A stretch of DNA of 64,000 nt from an uncultured Clostridia bacterium (GTDB lineage Bacteria > Bacillota > Clostridia > Oscillospirales > Acutalibacteraceae): contig CALWVR010000011.1 in assembly GCA_944385105.1 (NCBI GenBank), positions 170,788-234,787 of the forward strand, in the 5' to 3' direction. How positions within the stretch are numbered: the stretch's first letter is position 1; each line of letters opens with the position of its first letter. This document shows, piece by piece, positions 46,615 to 55,757 of the stretch. The translations under genes and the position numbers were made by a program. The notes beneath the pieces are model-generated. The model saw only the letters and a list, made by a program, of their open reading frames with translations. It did not search any database and was not told where the DNA came from.

Positions 46615-47503
46615 GTATCTCTCCCCCTTCTTTTTTTAGATATTTGCCTATTGAAATTAGACCACCAATTAAACCAAATCCAATACCTGCAGCTATAAAT
46701 GATAAGAAAACTGGCAAGGAAACACTGCTAAATGAAATATGAGAAAAAGGAATAAGACTATTTATGTATGAGATAATGATATCATATAAAAACTTTAGTA
46801 TTAAAGAAGATATAACCGCTGATATTATTCCAATAATTATACCCTCTACTATGAATGGAATTCTCACAAACCAATCAGTAGCACCCACAGATTTCATAAT
46901 GCTAATTTCAAATCTTCGACTATACATAGTTAATTTTATAGTACTAGATATAATAAATAATGAAATAAGACCTAAAACTATTACTATAAATATTCCAGAT
47001 ATAGATATAAGCTTATCAAAACGAGTTAATTTTTCAAATAAATCACGATGGTTTGCTACTTTCTCAACACCTTCTATTTGCTGAATTTGTTCGGCTGTTT
47101 CTGGATATTTTGATATATCATTTAATGTAACATAAAATGTATGAGGAAAAGGATTCCTACTTTTTACACCATCGAATATTGACCCTAATTCATCTTTAAA
47201 TTTTTCTACAACTTCTTCCTTTGAACGAAACTCACAATTTAGTACATTTGGCAATCCTTTTATTTGTTCGCCAATTTGTAATGCTTCTAATGTCTCAATG
47301 TCCTCATTAAGAAATACTGCTACACTATTTTGTGCTTCTATAGTATTTAAAGCATTACTTATATTCATTGAAAAAAGTGCAGCTGAACCTGTTAAAATTA
47401 AACAAATTACTAAAACACATATAGATGCAACACTCATCATCCAGTTTTTAAATACGTTTTTTAATCCTTCAGATAGTAAATATTTTAAAGAACTAATATT
47501 CAT
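46604..47503 (-). CDS. ftsX: Cell division ABC transporter permease FtsX
   Basis: Four-pass membrane protein that transmits FtsE ATP hydrolysis to outer cell-wall hydrolases. 299 residues from ATG 47503 (GGAGG ahead); the upstream in-frame extension has no site. First TM at about 22-42 ([21 protein letters not shown]), a large extracellular loop with [13 protein letters not shown], then three TMs after [22 protein letters not shown]. The [14 protein letters not shown] loop is typical. Confidence 0.95.
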   Translation of the reverse strand: MNISSLKYLLSEGLKNVFKNWMMSVASICVLVICLILTGSAALFSMNISNALNTIEAQNSVAVFLNEDIETLEALQIGEQIKGLPNVLNCEFRSKEEVVEKFKDELGSIFDGVKSRNPFPHTFYVTLNDISKYPETAEQIQQIEGVEKVANHRDLFEKLTRFDKLISISGIFIVIVLGLISLFIISSTIKLTMYSRRFEISIMKSVGATDWFVRIPFIVEGIIIGIISAVISSLILKFLYDIIISYINSLIPFSHISFSSVSLPVFLSFIAAGIGFGLIGGLISIGKYLKKEGGEILGW

Positions 47504-47519
47504 TTTTAACCTCCGACCT

Positions 47520-48179
47520 TTACCTATCTGATGTAATAACACCGTCATTTATTTCAATGACTCTTTTACCAAATTGCTTAACTAAATCATGTTCATGTGT
47601 TACCATCAATATTGTCGTTCCACGCTTGTTTATTTCAGTTAAAAGTTCTACAATTTCATATGACATCTCAGGGTCAATGTTACCCGTAGGTTCATCAGCG
47701 ATGATTATAGATGGATTATTAACTAAAGCACGAGCTAAACTAACACGCTGTTGTTCTCCTCCTGAAAGTTCTGCTGGACGACGGATTTCCTTATTTTGCA
47801 ATCCAACGAGCCCTAATATATAGGGAACTCGTTTTTTTACATCTTTCTCGCTTGCTCCAGTTACTCTCATAGCAAATGCTACATTGTCAAACACATTCAT
47901 TTTGTCAATTAAACGAAAGTCTTGAAATACTATACCCATTTTCCTTCTAAGGTAAGGTACTTCTTTTTTGCTAATGCTAGTTATACGTATTCCATCAAGA
48001 TATATGATACCACTTGATGGAAGTTCCTCATGCATAATAAGTTTTAAAAATGTACTTTTTCCTGCTCCAGAAGAACCAACTATAAATACAAACTCACCCT
48101 TTTTTATATGTAAGTTTATATTATTTAGAGCACTTGTACCATTTGAGTATACCTTTGACACATTTTTAAACTCTATCAT
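47520..48179 (-). CDS. ftsE: Cell division ATP-binding protein FtsE
   Basis: ABC ATPase partner of FtsX. About 219 residues from ATG 48179, seven bases after AAGGAG. Walker [10 protein letters not shown] near residue 36, Q-loop VFQDFRL, signature LSGGEQQRV, Walker [11 protein letters not shown]-loop VTHEHD. Leads the ftsE-ftsX-peptidase operon. Confidence 0.96.
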   Translation of the reverse strand: MIEFKNVSKVYSNGTSALNNINLHIKKGEFVFIVGSSGAGKSTFLKLIMHEELPSSGIIYLDGIRITSISKKEVPYLRRKMGIVFQDFRLIDKMNVFDNVAFAMRVTGASEKDVKKRVPYILGLVGLQNKEIRRPAELSGGEQQRVSLARALVNNPSIIIADEPTGNIDPEMSYEIVELLTEINKRGTTILMVTHEHDLVKQFGKRVIEINDGVITSDR

Positions 48180-48236
48180 ACTTCTACTCCTTCTTAGTTT
48201 CACTCGATAGCTCTAAGCTTAGCTTTATTATATATA

Positions 48237-49322
48237 TTAATACTTTACAGGATTTGAAGATAGATATTTTTTGACCATTAAAGCTACTTTGAATACTATA
48301 GCATCTTCGAATTCACGAAGATCTAACCCGGTTAATTTCTTGATCTTTTCAAGCCTATAAACTAAAGTATTTCTATGAACAAATAGTTTTCGTGAGGTTT
48401 CAGATACGTTTAAATTGTTTTCAAAGAACCTTTGGATTGTAAATAAAGTTTCTTGATCTAAAGAATCTATTGAACCACGTTTGAAAATTTCATGTAAGAA
48501 CATTTCGCACAGAGTAGTAGGTAATTGATATATAAGTCTTGCTATTCCTAAATTGTCATAGCTTACTATAATTTTTTCTGTGTCAAAAACTTTTCCAACT
48601 TCAATTGCTATCTGAGCTTCCTTAAATGATAATGCTAAATCCTTAATATTTGATACTGTAGTACCGATACCTATGCAGCAATGAATATAAAATTCACTTG
48701 TAAGTGTATCTATTATTGATTTTGCAAGTTGTTCAAGGTCATTAGTATCTATGCCCTCTTTGACTTCTTTAATAAGAGCAATATCTGTTTCATTTATATT
48801 TACAACAAAGTCTTTAGTTTTATCTGGAAATAAATTTTGAAGAACATCATATGCAGAAACTTCAGTCTTAGAAGTTATTTTTACAAGCATACATACTCTT
48901 GAAGTATCAATATTAAAGTGTAGTTCACGAGCTTTAAGATAAATATCACCAGGTAAAATGTTATCTAAGATTACATTTTTAATGAAATTACCTCTGTCAT
49001 ACTTTTCGTCGTAAAATTGCTTAATATTTCCAAAAGAGATAGATAAAATAGATACATACCTTTGCGCAGCTTCATCGTCTCCCTTTACAAAGACAGCATA
49101 TTCAGAATGGTCCTTGCAATCAAGAGATTTATAAGTGTAGCCGTTTATTATAAATGTAGAGGATGGCTTGAAGAAGTCTGCAGTAATATTTGCTTTTACT
49201 TCACCAATTTTGTCAAGGTCACTGCAAGCTACAACAACAGCTGATTCATCGACAACACCGATGGTTCTTCCAACTGCATCATGCATTTGATGTACAATAC
49301 CTTGAAATAATCTGTTAGACAT
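48237..49322 (-). CDS. CdaR/PucR-type transcriptional regulator
   Basis: 361 residues. An N-terminal sugar-diacid-recognition-like region, a GGDEF-like middle (SEFYIHCCIGIGTTVSNIKDLALSFKEAQIA) and a C-terminal PucR HTH domain (FFENNLNVSETSRKLFVHRNTLVYRLEKIKKLTG). In studied members these sense sugar diacids or purines. No target operon is adjacent. An inverted repeat lies ahead of the gene. AAGGGAG precedes the ATG. Confidence 0.88.
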   Translation of the reverse strand: MSNRLFQGIVHQMHDAVGRTIGVVDESAVVVACSDLDKIGEVKANITADFFKPSSTFIINGYTYKSLDCKDHSEYAVFVKGDDEAAQRYVSILSISFGNIKQFYDEKYDRGNFIKNVILDNILPGDIYLKARELHFNIDTSRVCMLVKITSKTEVSAYDVLQNLFPDKTKDFVVNINETDIALIKEVKEGIDTNDLEQLAKSIIDTLTSEFYIHCCIGIGTTVSNIKDLALSFKEAQIAIEVGKVFDTEKIIVSYDNLGIARLIYQLPTTLCEMFLHEIFKRGSIDSLDQETLFTIQRFFENNLNVSETSRKLFVHRNTLVYRLEKIKKLTGLDLREFEDAIVFKVALMVKKYLSSNPVKY

Positions 49323-49353
49323 AAAAAAACTCCCTTACTGTAGAAAATTAGTA

Positions 49354-49379
49354 TTTGTAACAATTTAAATTTTTACAAA
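49354..49379. repeat. Inverted repeat ahead of the CdaR-type gene
   Basis: TTTGTAA at 49354-49360 and TTACAAA at 49373-49379 flank an AT core; a candidate operator in the regulator's own leader. The 301-base gap 49323-49623 is otherwise AT-rich with nothing else supported. Confidence 0.4.
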
Positions 49380-49584
49380 TAAACAGATGATTAATATAAA
49401 CCTAACTATATTTTACATAAATATTGAGGATATTGCAACTATATTATAGAATATATTTGGTGATTTTTATAGAGCAAATATTATTTTTTACAAAAAATTA
49501 AAAAATTAATGAATTTAAATCCTTAATAACCATATATTTACATTGATAAATATAAAAATTTAGAAATAAATTTTAGGTGGAATG

Positions 49585-49629
49585 AATTAAAAGTATACGA
49601 AGATTTTTTATCTTCGTATACTTTTAATT
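49585..49629 (-). terminator. Terminator after the MsmX-type gene
   Basis: About 20 bp of perfect stem (AATTAAAAGTATACGAAGAT and complement) with a T-rich loop; it includes the stop codon of the minus-strand gene. Confidence 0.8.
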
Positions 49630-50733
49630 TAAGATATTTTTTCCAGACTTAGAATCAAAAATATATAACTTTAGAGTATCCATATAAATTTTTATTTTAT
49701 CACCTGTTTTTGCCATTGTATCAGACTTAACTTTTGCTGTTAGTGAATCATTATTGACAGATAAATATAAATAAGTATCAGCACCCATCAGTTCAGTAAG
49801 TTCAACTTGAGCATCAAAGGGGCTATATTTTTCAGAGTCAATATCTGATGGAAGAGAATCGTAATATAAGTCTTCAGGTCTTATGCCTATAACAACAGGT
49901 TTTTCAATATAATTACTTAAAACATCTGAGCTTATGTTTAGTATAGGAATGTTAAACTCTCCAAAACTTAACATGTATTTATTGTATTTTACTATTTTAG
50001 CGTTTATAAAATTCATTTGAGGAGTACCAATAAAACCAGCTACAAAGAGATTGGCCGGATTATTATATAGATTACTTGGAGTATCAACCTGTTGAATAAT
50101 ACCGTCTTTTATGACGACAATTTTATTTCCCATAGTCATAGCTTCTACTTGATCATGAGTTACGTAGATGAATGTTGCACCAAGTTCCTTGTGAATCTTA
50201 GATATCTCAATTCGCATTTGATTTCTAAGCTTTGCGTCTAAATTAGATAAAGGTTCATCTAATAAAAAAACCTTGGGTTTTCGTACCAATGCCCTTCCAA
50301 GAGCAACTCTTTGACGTTGTCCTCCAGATAAGGCTCTAGGTTTACGCTCAAGCAAATGACTAATATCAAGTTTTTCAGCGGCTTCTTTTACCCTTTGTTT
50401 AATTTCTTCTTTAGGAAGTTTTCTTAGCTTTAATCCGAATGCCATGTTATCAAAAACGGTCATATGAGGATATAATGAGTAGTTTTGAAATACCATAGCG
50501 ATATCACGATCTTTAGGTGCAATATCATTTGAAAGGACGCCGTCTATATAAAGTTGCCCACTTGATATATCTTCAAGTCCAGCAATCATTCTAAGTGTTG
50601 TAGATTTACCACATCCAGAGGGTCCAACGAAAACAACAAAATCCTTATCCTCGACTTCAAGGTTGAAATTGTCTACAGCCTTTACATTACTTGGGTATAC
50701 CTTACATACATTCTTTAAAGTTACAGTTGCCAT
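49624..50733 (-). CDS. MsmX/UgpC-type sugar ABC transporter ATPase
   Basis: 369 residues. Walker A GPSGCGKSTT at residue 38, Q-loop VFQNYSLYPHMTV, signature LSGGQRQRVALGRAL, Walker B VFLLDEPLSNLDA, and a C-terminal OB/TOBE domain from about residue 235. The IGIRPEDLYYD motif is typical of MalK-like ATPases. No permease or binding protein is adjacent, so it probably energises several sugar importers, as MsmX does in Bacillus. Confidence 0.93.
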   Translation of the reverse strand: MATVTLKNVCKVYPSNVKAVDNFNLEVEDKDFVVFVGPSGCGKSTTLRMIAGLEDISSGQLYIDGVLSNDIAPKDRDIAMVFQNYSLYPHMTVFDNMAFGLKLRKLPKEEIKQRVKEAAEKLDISHLLERKPRALSGGQRQRVALGRALVRKPKVFLLDEPLSNLDAKLRNQMRIEISKIHKELGATFIYVTHDQVEAMTMGNKIVVIKDGIIQQVDTPSNLYNNPANLFVAGFIGTPQMNFINAKIVKYNKYMLSFGEFNIPILNISSDVLSNYIEKPVVIGIRPEDLYYDSLPSDIDSEKYSPFDAQVELTELMGADTYLYLSVNNDSLTAKVKSDTMAKTGDKIKIYMDTLKLYIFDSKSGKNILN

Positions 50734-50881
50734 AAAGATTCCCTCCCTAGATATATTTTAAGCTCATAAAATTTTTTAATTCTAATTATTTAAATGTATA
50801 ACTAATGATATCAAATTTTAAACATTTTTTAAATATTATTTTTACATAAATATTAAACTATTACTTTGTATAGTTTTATTA

Positions 50882-51355
50882 TTATTCCGGCTTAAATCCA
50901 TGGATAAATCCATTTAGTTCAGTTGAACAAATGTCACCACCAATAACTTTATTATTAAGAACTAATATATTGGCTCTAACTGCGCCGGGATAATTTTTAT
51001 AATTTAATATTTGGTATGTATATCTAGTACAAGGGGATTCTTTGTATTTTGCCAAGTTAAGCCCTTGCCCCTTCTGGATATTATTGTACTTTTCATAGGT
51101 TTCATTAAATATTGAGGGAATAATTACTTGTGATACTTCTATGGGTTCAGGATTTACTTCCCAGCCAAACTGTTTTAAGAATTGTACTCGTGAATCATTG
51201 TCTTTAACACAAAGAGTATATTTACCTATAGGGGAGTTTATAGTGGTTTTGTTGTTTTTTTGCATGAAAAAGAAGCAAGCAAGTACTGCAAGAGACACTG
51301 CAAATAGAATAAGTAAAATTTTACGTTTTGAAGTTTTAATAGAAAATATGAACAT
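50882..51355 (-). CDS. DUF4830-family membrane-anchored protein
   Basis: 157 residues. One N-terminal membrane segment (ILLILFAVSLAVLACFFFM, about 13-31), then a domain with RVQFLKQFGWEVNPEPIEVSQVIIP, EKYNNIQKGQGLNLAKY, RYTYQILNY and RANILVLNNKVIGGDICS, which matches the DUF4830 family as I recall it. Function unknown. GAGGAGG precedes the ATG. A promoter-terminator unit lies upstream on the same strand. Confidence 0.85.
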   Translation of the reverse strand: MFIFSIKTSKRKILLILFAVSLAVLACFFFMQKNNKTTINSPIGKYTLCVKDNDSRVQFLKQFGWEVNPEPIEVSQVIIPSIFNETYEKYNNIQKGQGLNLAKYKESPCTRYTYQILNYKNYPGAVRANILVLNNKVIGGDICSTELNGFIHGFKPE

Positions 51356-51404
51356 ATGAAAATCCTCCTCGCGATAATCATATGCAATAGCAAGAGATAA
51401 AATG

Positions 51405-51483
51405 AAAAAAATAAGTACCCCGAAGGGTACTTATTACTAAAGAAAAGGAATTCATGAGAATGAAAAAGGTAAAATCAATCTCG
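51405..51483 (-). ncRNA. Candidate small RNA or attenuated leader upstream of the DUF4830 gene
   Basis: A good minus-strand promoter (TTTACA-17-TATATT) would start a transcript near 51483. About 50 bases on, a stable hairpin AAGTACCC-TTCG-GGGTACTT followed by T7 ends it near 51405. The roughly 80-base transcript holds only a six-codon frame (from ATG near 51449). It could be a free small RNA or a leader whose terminator sets read-through into the DUF4830 gene. Confidence 0.45.
51411..51434 (-). terminator. Hairpin terminator upstream of the DUF4830 gene
   Basis: AATAAGTACCC / GGGTACTTATT stem with a UUCG-type tetraloop on the minus strand, followed by a run of T. Confidence 0.82.
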
Positions 51484-51489
51484 AGTATT

Positions 51490-51518
51490 AATATAACATA
51501 CTTTTTTTAATTTGTAAA
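51490..51518 (-). promoter_or_regulatory. Probable promoter of the candidate small RNA
   Basis: Minus strand: TTTACA (51518-51513), 17 bases, TATATT (51495-51490). Confidence 0.6.
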
Positions 51519-51787
51519 GACTTTTTTTAAAAAATATTAAAAAAATATTTCAAAAATTAATTTTTAGTTAATAGGAATGAACTAGCCTTTCATTCCCATT
51601 GCTATAGGGTTTATAATGGGGTGTAAAATTAAGGAATGAAAATTTCACCTTATAAAAATGTAACATTTGATTTAAAAGTTACAGAAATGTGACAGCCAAG
51701 GCAATATAACTTATGTTTTATTATAAATAAGAATGTTTGCCAAGAATTTTATAGTTATATTTTAATGCTAGTATTTATTTTTTATAT
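51519..51787. other. AT-rich intergenic stretch
   Basis: No gene supported. An 8-bp inverted repeat GGAATGAA / TTCATTCC lies at 51574-51596 with a short loop. Nothing else is visible. Confidence 0.4.
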
Positions 51788-52267
51788 CTATGAATTAAAA
51801 TTTTTAAAGATTTCTATAACCTGAGATTTTCTTTCTTGACGTTGCTCTGTATTTGTAATATCAGTATAGATCAACATAAACTTTTCATTATTAGATAGGT
51901 AAGCTTCTACATCTTTATCAAGCATTTTAAAGGTACCGCTTTCTTTTATGCTAGAGACTATATTAGAAGCAGTTGAATTTAAATTACCCGTATCAAATTC
52001 ATATAGTTCTACTGTTATACTATCAAAATTGTACCTATATCCATCCTTTGCTCCAACTATTGCAAAAGACATTTGAATAGGCTCACCAGTGATGCAACCA
52101 GTATCCACTAAGTATTTTTTGAGGCCATTTATATCATTCTCATAGGAATTATCGCTGGCAGCCGAAGCATTGATATTAGGAAGTTCACTTTTGTCTTGAT
52201 TAGATGAACATCCTGAAGTAGAAATCACAAGGATAGTAAGGAAAATAAAAGCAATAAACTTTTTCAT
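51788..52267 (-). CDS. Putative lipoprotein of unknown function
   Basis: 159 residues from ATG 52267 (GGAG ahead); the longer frame adds an unsupported N-terminus. Signal peptide KKFIAFIFLTILVIS followed by a lipobox-like TSGC, so the Cys near residue 20 is probably lipidated. The mature part is acidic and soluble, with LKKYLVDTGCITGEPIQMSF and NEKFMLIYTDITN. Not recognised. Starts 67 bases after the DUF1015 gene. Confidence 0.8.
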   Translation of the reverse strand: MKKFIAFIFLTILVISTSGCSSNQDKSELPNINASAASDNSYENDINGLKKYLVDTGCITGEPIQMSFAIVGAKDGYRYNFDSITVELYEFDTGNLNSTASNIVSSIKESGTFKMLDKDVEAYLSNNEKFMLIYTDITNTEQRQERKSQVIEIFKNFNS

Positions 52268-52333
52268 TTTATGTCTCCAATCTTTATACGTAATTATAAC
52301 TTGTATTATACTTCTTTTTTTGAAACATTTCAA

Positions 52334-53551
52334 TTAGTTATTAATTTTATTTATTAAAAGGCCTGCTATGACTTTAGAATAGAAGAAAGTTGTTTTTTGG
52401 GGCATTATTTTTGAATGAATAGCACTTTGAATAATATCATTTATAGGCGTAGGGTTCAAGAGAAAAGCTATTGATGAAGATTCTTTTTTTGCAGTAGAAA
52501 TAGCTAAATCCATATCTTTGGAAAATACTATTTGCTCTTTTTTTATGTTAAGACTATTTAGTATTAGCTCGTGTAAAAATGAAGTATCAGTTATGGCTAA
52601 ATTAGTATTATTTAATTTTATATTGTCTTTTAGTTTTAATATATAGTAATTATTTTTTCCGAGGCACAGTCCTATTGTACACATGTTTGTGTAAGAAAAG
52701 AAGTTTAATTTTTCTTTCATTTGGTATTTTGAGTTGCACTTTATAACTATAAAGTTCTTTTTGCATATAGATAATACTTCTTCAAAGCTAAAATTACTTA
52801 AAGATTTTACTATTCTATGGGTTGGTAATATTACAAGACCCTTAGAATTCATATCTGTTAAAAACATCATTGTATATTTGCAATCAGGGTGAGATTTTTT
52901 AAAATTTAGGGCCGTCTCATAGCGGTGGTGACCGTCAGCAATAAATAGTTTTTTATCTTTAAATTTATTACATATTTCACCTATTAACTCTTTAGAACTT
53001 ATTCTAAAAATTCTATGAGTGACATTATTTTCATCTACAACTTCAAATTCCGGCTCAGTTTTTGTATAGGGATAAAGTTTTTTTAATATACTAAAATTTT
53101 TATCACTATATAAGGAGAAGATTGGACTAAAATTACACTTTGTAGCTTCTAGTAAATTTGACCTATCTATTTTAGGAATACTAAGTGTCTTTTCGTGGCG
53201 CAAGATTATGCCAGATTCATATTCTTCAAGTTTTACAAGACAAATGATGCCTATCAATTTTTTAAATTTACCATTAAACTTGAATTCTTGTTCATATATA
53301 TAAATATTTTCTTGTTTGTCTTGAACTAATATTTTTTTATTAATCCACTCATCTAAGGTCAACTTAGCATGTATATATTCTTTTTTAGTATCAGGCTTTT
53401 CAAGACGTATAATATTATACTTATTTTTATTTAGATATCTATTATACATATTCTCATCAATTACGTCGTAAACCGGACAAATTAACTCTGTTAAGTCTTT
53501 AAAAACTTCTTTATTAAAATGCATTGCTCTAAAGGGCATTATTATAGCCAT
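52334..53551 (-). CDS. DUF1015-family protein
   Basis: 405 residues. The conserved blocks LICPVYDVID, GIILRHEKTL, LFIADGHHRYETALNF, and the C-terminal LNPTPINDI and MPQKTTFFYSKV identify DUF1015. The HHRYETA motif looks catalytic or ligand-binding but the activity is unknown. In other Clostridia, as I recall, it is next to serC-serA, which here lie 30 kb away. GAGGTG precedes the ATG. Confidence 0.9.
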   Translation of the reverse strand: MAIIMPFRAMHFNKEVFKDLTELICPVYDVIDENMYNRYLNKNKYNIIRLEKPDTKKEYIHAKLTLDEWINKKILVQDKQENIYIYEQEFKFNGKFKKLIGIICLVKLEEYESGIILRHEKTLSIPKIDRSNLLEATKCNFSPIFSLYSDKNFSILKKLYPYTKTEPEFEVVDENNVTHRIFRISSKELIGEICNKFKDKKLFIADGHHRYETALNFKKSHPDCKYTMMFLTDMNSKGLVILPTHRIVKSLSNFSFEEVLSICKKNFIVIKCNSKYQMKEKLNFFSYTNMCTIGLCLGKNNYYILKLKDNIKLNNTNLAITDTSFLHELILNSLNIKKEQIVFSKDMDLAISTAKKESSSIAFLLNPTPINDIIQSAIHSKIMPQKTTFFYSKVIAGLLINKINN

Positions 53552-53651
53552 ATTATCACCTCAATAATTAGTGTTGCAATTTGATATATGATAGCATATA
53601 AGAATTTGTTACAAAAAGGTTCCTCAACAAAATAGTCAAGAAACCTTTAAT

Positions 53652-54449
53652 CTACTTTATATTCAAAAGTTTTATACATCCTATTTTACAAACCTTAACA
53701 CATTTTCCACAACCAATGCATTTATCTTTATCCACATAAGCTAAAGAATTTTTAATAGATATTGCATCTTGTGGACATTCTTTAACACATCTTTTACAAG
53801 CAACGCATCCAGCCTTACAATTTTTAAAAGTGTTAGCAGCAGCATCGTGATTTGAGCAGCTTACAATAGCTTGTGGTTTCACTTTAATAAAAGAGATTAA
53901 CTTTTTAGGACAAGCGTCAATGCATTTTCCACAAGCAACACACTTATTTTGATCAACTTTTGCAACACCATCGCAAATACTAATTGCACCAAATTCACAA
54001 ACATTTAAGCAGTCCCCAAAACCAATACATCCATATTGACATTTAGAGGGACCGGCAGATAACATATTTGCCGCAGAACATGAACTTATCCCATGATAGT
54101 CATATTTTTTAGAGGTTTTATCACTTGTTCCACAACAATGGATAAAAGCCACCCTGCACTCAGAGCTTTCTTCTTTTACGCCAAGTATTTTTGATATTTC
54201 GTTTGATACTTTTTGCCCTCCAGGAGAGCAAAGGCCTACTTTAGCCTTTCCCTCAGCTAAGGCCTTAGCGTACCCTTCACATCCAGAAAATCCGCATGCA
54301 CCGCAATTGGCTCCAGGAAGTATTTCTAAAATTTTTTCAATTTTTTCATCTTTCTTAACAGACATAACAATAGATGAAATAGAAAGAATTATACCGCAGG
54401 TAAGACCAATTATACCAACTATTATTACAGAAATTACAATTTCATTCAT
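53652..54449 (-). CDS. rnfB: Rnf complex subunit RnfB
   Basis: Ferredoxin-type subunit of the Rnf complex, which moves electrons from reduced ferredoxin to NAD+ and pumps Na+ or H+. 265 residues: one N-terminal membrane segment, the conserved GANCGACGFSGCEGYAKALAEG, then ferredoxin-like cluster motifs CLNVCEFGAI, CVACGKCIDACP, CVACKRCVKECP and CIGCGKCVKVC. Last gene of the operon, 21 bases after rnfA. Confidence 0.96.
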   Translation of the reverse strand: MNEIVISVIIVGIIGLTCGIILSISSIVMSVKKDEKIEKILEILPGANCGACGFSGCEGYAKALAEGKAKVGLCSPGGQKVSNEISKILGVKEESSECRVAFIHCCGTSDKTSKKYDYHGISSCSAANMLSAGPSKCQYGCIGFGDCLNVCEFGAISICDGVAKVDQNKCVACGKCIDACPKKLISFIKVKPQAIVSCSNHDAAANTFKNCKAGCVACKRCVKECPQDAISIKNSLAYVDKDKCIGCGKCVKVCKIGCIKLLNIK

Positions 54450-54469
54450 AAAATAATTGCCCCCTTTTA

Positions 54470-55078
54470 CTAAGCTAGAAGTCCGTCAATAAGACCCTGA
54501 AATCCTAAAAACGAAACAGCAACAAGTGAAGCTGCGATAAGTGTAATAGGAAGGCCTTGCAAAGTCTTTGGTATATTACATTTTTCAAGGCGTTGTCTAA
54601 CACCGGCAAAAATAGCCATAGCAACAAGAAACCCAATTCCTGCTCCAAAGGCATTTACAAGAGAATTAATATATCCAAATGAGGGGTCAATAGAGCCTTT
54701 CTCAATGACTAGCATAGTTACTCCAAGCACAGCACAATTTGTAGTAATTAAAGGTAGATATATGCCAAGAGAGTTATAAAGTGAAGGAATATATTTTTTT
54801 AATATGGTCTCTACTAATTGAACCAAGGTAGCAATTATTAATATAAATACAACGGTTTGAAGGTATTCAAGCTTGTTAGGTAGAAGAAGATAAGTATATA
54901 TAGGCCAAGTGACGGCAGTGGCCAGTACCATAACGAATGTAACAGCAGAACTCATACCCATAGCGGTATTCAACTTTTTAGATACTCCTAAAAATGGACA
55001 TATCCCAAGAAATCTATTTAATATATAGTTTTCAGTTAGTATGGAGGCAAGAAAACAAGCAGCAAGAGCTTTAAACAT
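54470..55078 (-). CDS. rnfA: Rnf complex subunit RnfA
   Basis: Integral membrane subunit, about 202 residues, six membrane segments. Start at ATG 55078 (FKALAACFLASILTENYILNRFLGICPFLG); the longer frame runs into rnfE. LGICPFLG and LITTNCAVLGVTML supply membrane cysteines that hold the [2Fe-2S] cluster shared with RnfE in studied complexes. Confidence 0.96.
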   Translation of the reverse strand: MFKALAACFLASILTENYILNRFLGICPFLGVSKKLNTAMGMSSAVTFVMVLATAVTWPIYTYLLLPNKLEYLQTVVFILIIATLVQLVETILKKYIPSLYNSLGIYLPLITTNCAVLGVTMLVIEKGSIDPSFGYINSLVNAFGAGIGFLVAMAIFAGVRQRLEKCNIPKTLQGLPITLIAASLVAVSFLGFQGLIDGLLA

Positions 55079-55754
55079 TGCAGGTTCCCTCCTTATCGGA
55101 AACAATAGAACAAGATTTTCCCCGTGGACAGCCTGCGCAGCTATTCTTTTGTGAGTTGTCTTTATTGTCGGATAATTTATTTGCAATTGCAACTAATATA
55201 CCAAATACAAAGAATCCTCCAGGAGGAAGAATAAATATTAAAATTGGGTCTATGAAGTTACTTAATATAGGTATGGAGAAAATAGTCCCATTTCCAAATA
55301 GCTCTCTAATAATACTCATACATAAAAGGGCAGCTGTAAAGCCTATACCCATACCTAGTCCGTCAAGAACGGAAGGGAGTACTTTATTTTTACTTGCAAA
55401 CATTTCAGCTCTTCCAAGGATGATACAGTTTACAACAATTAGTGGTAAGTAAATTCCTAATGTACTATTTAGCTCAGGGGCAAATGCTTTAACTAACATT
55501 TGCACAATAGAGACAAATCCAGCAATAATTGTTATGTAGGCAGGTATTCTTACTTTGTCGGGGATAAACTTTCGTAACATGGAAATAACAGCATTCGAGC
55601 AAATAAGAACAATGGTAGCAGCTACCCCCATACCAATAGCATTTGATGCAGCAGTGGTTATAGCAAGAGTAGGGCATGTTCCTAAAACTAATCTTAAAAC
55701 GGGATTTTCCTTTATAATTCCTTTTGTAATTTGATAAGTTAATTTATTACTCAA
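55071..55754 (-). CDS. rnfE: Rnf complex subunit RnfE
   Basis: Membrane subunit paralogous to RnfA, 227 residues. TTG start after AAAGGGGAT. LRLVLGTCPTLAITT and PLIVVNCIILGRAE are the paired cysteine motifs. The C-terminal tail is Cys-rich (CAGCPRGKSCS and on), which is less usual. Overlaps rnfA by 8 bases. Confidence 0.96.
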   Translation of the reverse strand: MSNKLTYQITKGIIKENPVLRLVLGTCPTLAITTAASNAIGMGVAATIVLICSNAVISMLRKFIPDKVRIPAYITIIAGFVSIVQMLVKAFAPELNSTLGIYLPLIVVNCIILGRAEMFASKNKVLPSVLDGLGMGIGFTAALLCMSIIRELFGNGTIFSIPILSNFIDPILIFILPPGGFFVFGILVAIANKLSDNKDNSQKNSCAGCPRGKSCSIVSDKEGTCNV

Positions 55755-55757
55755 ATT

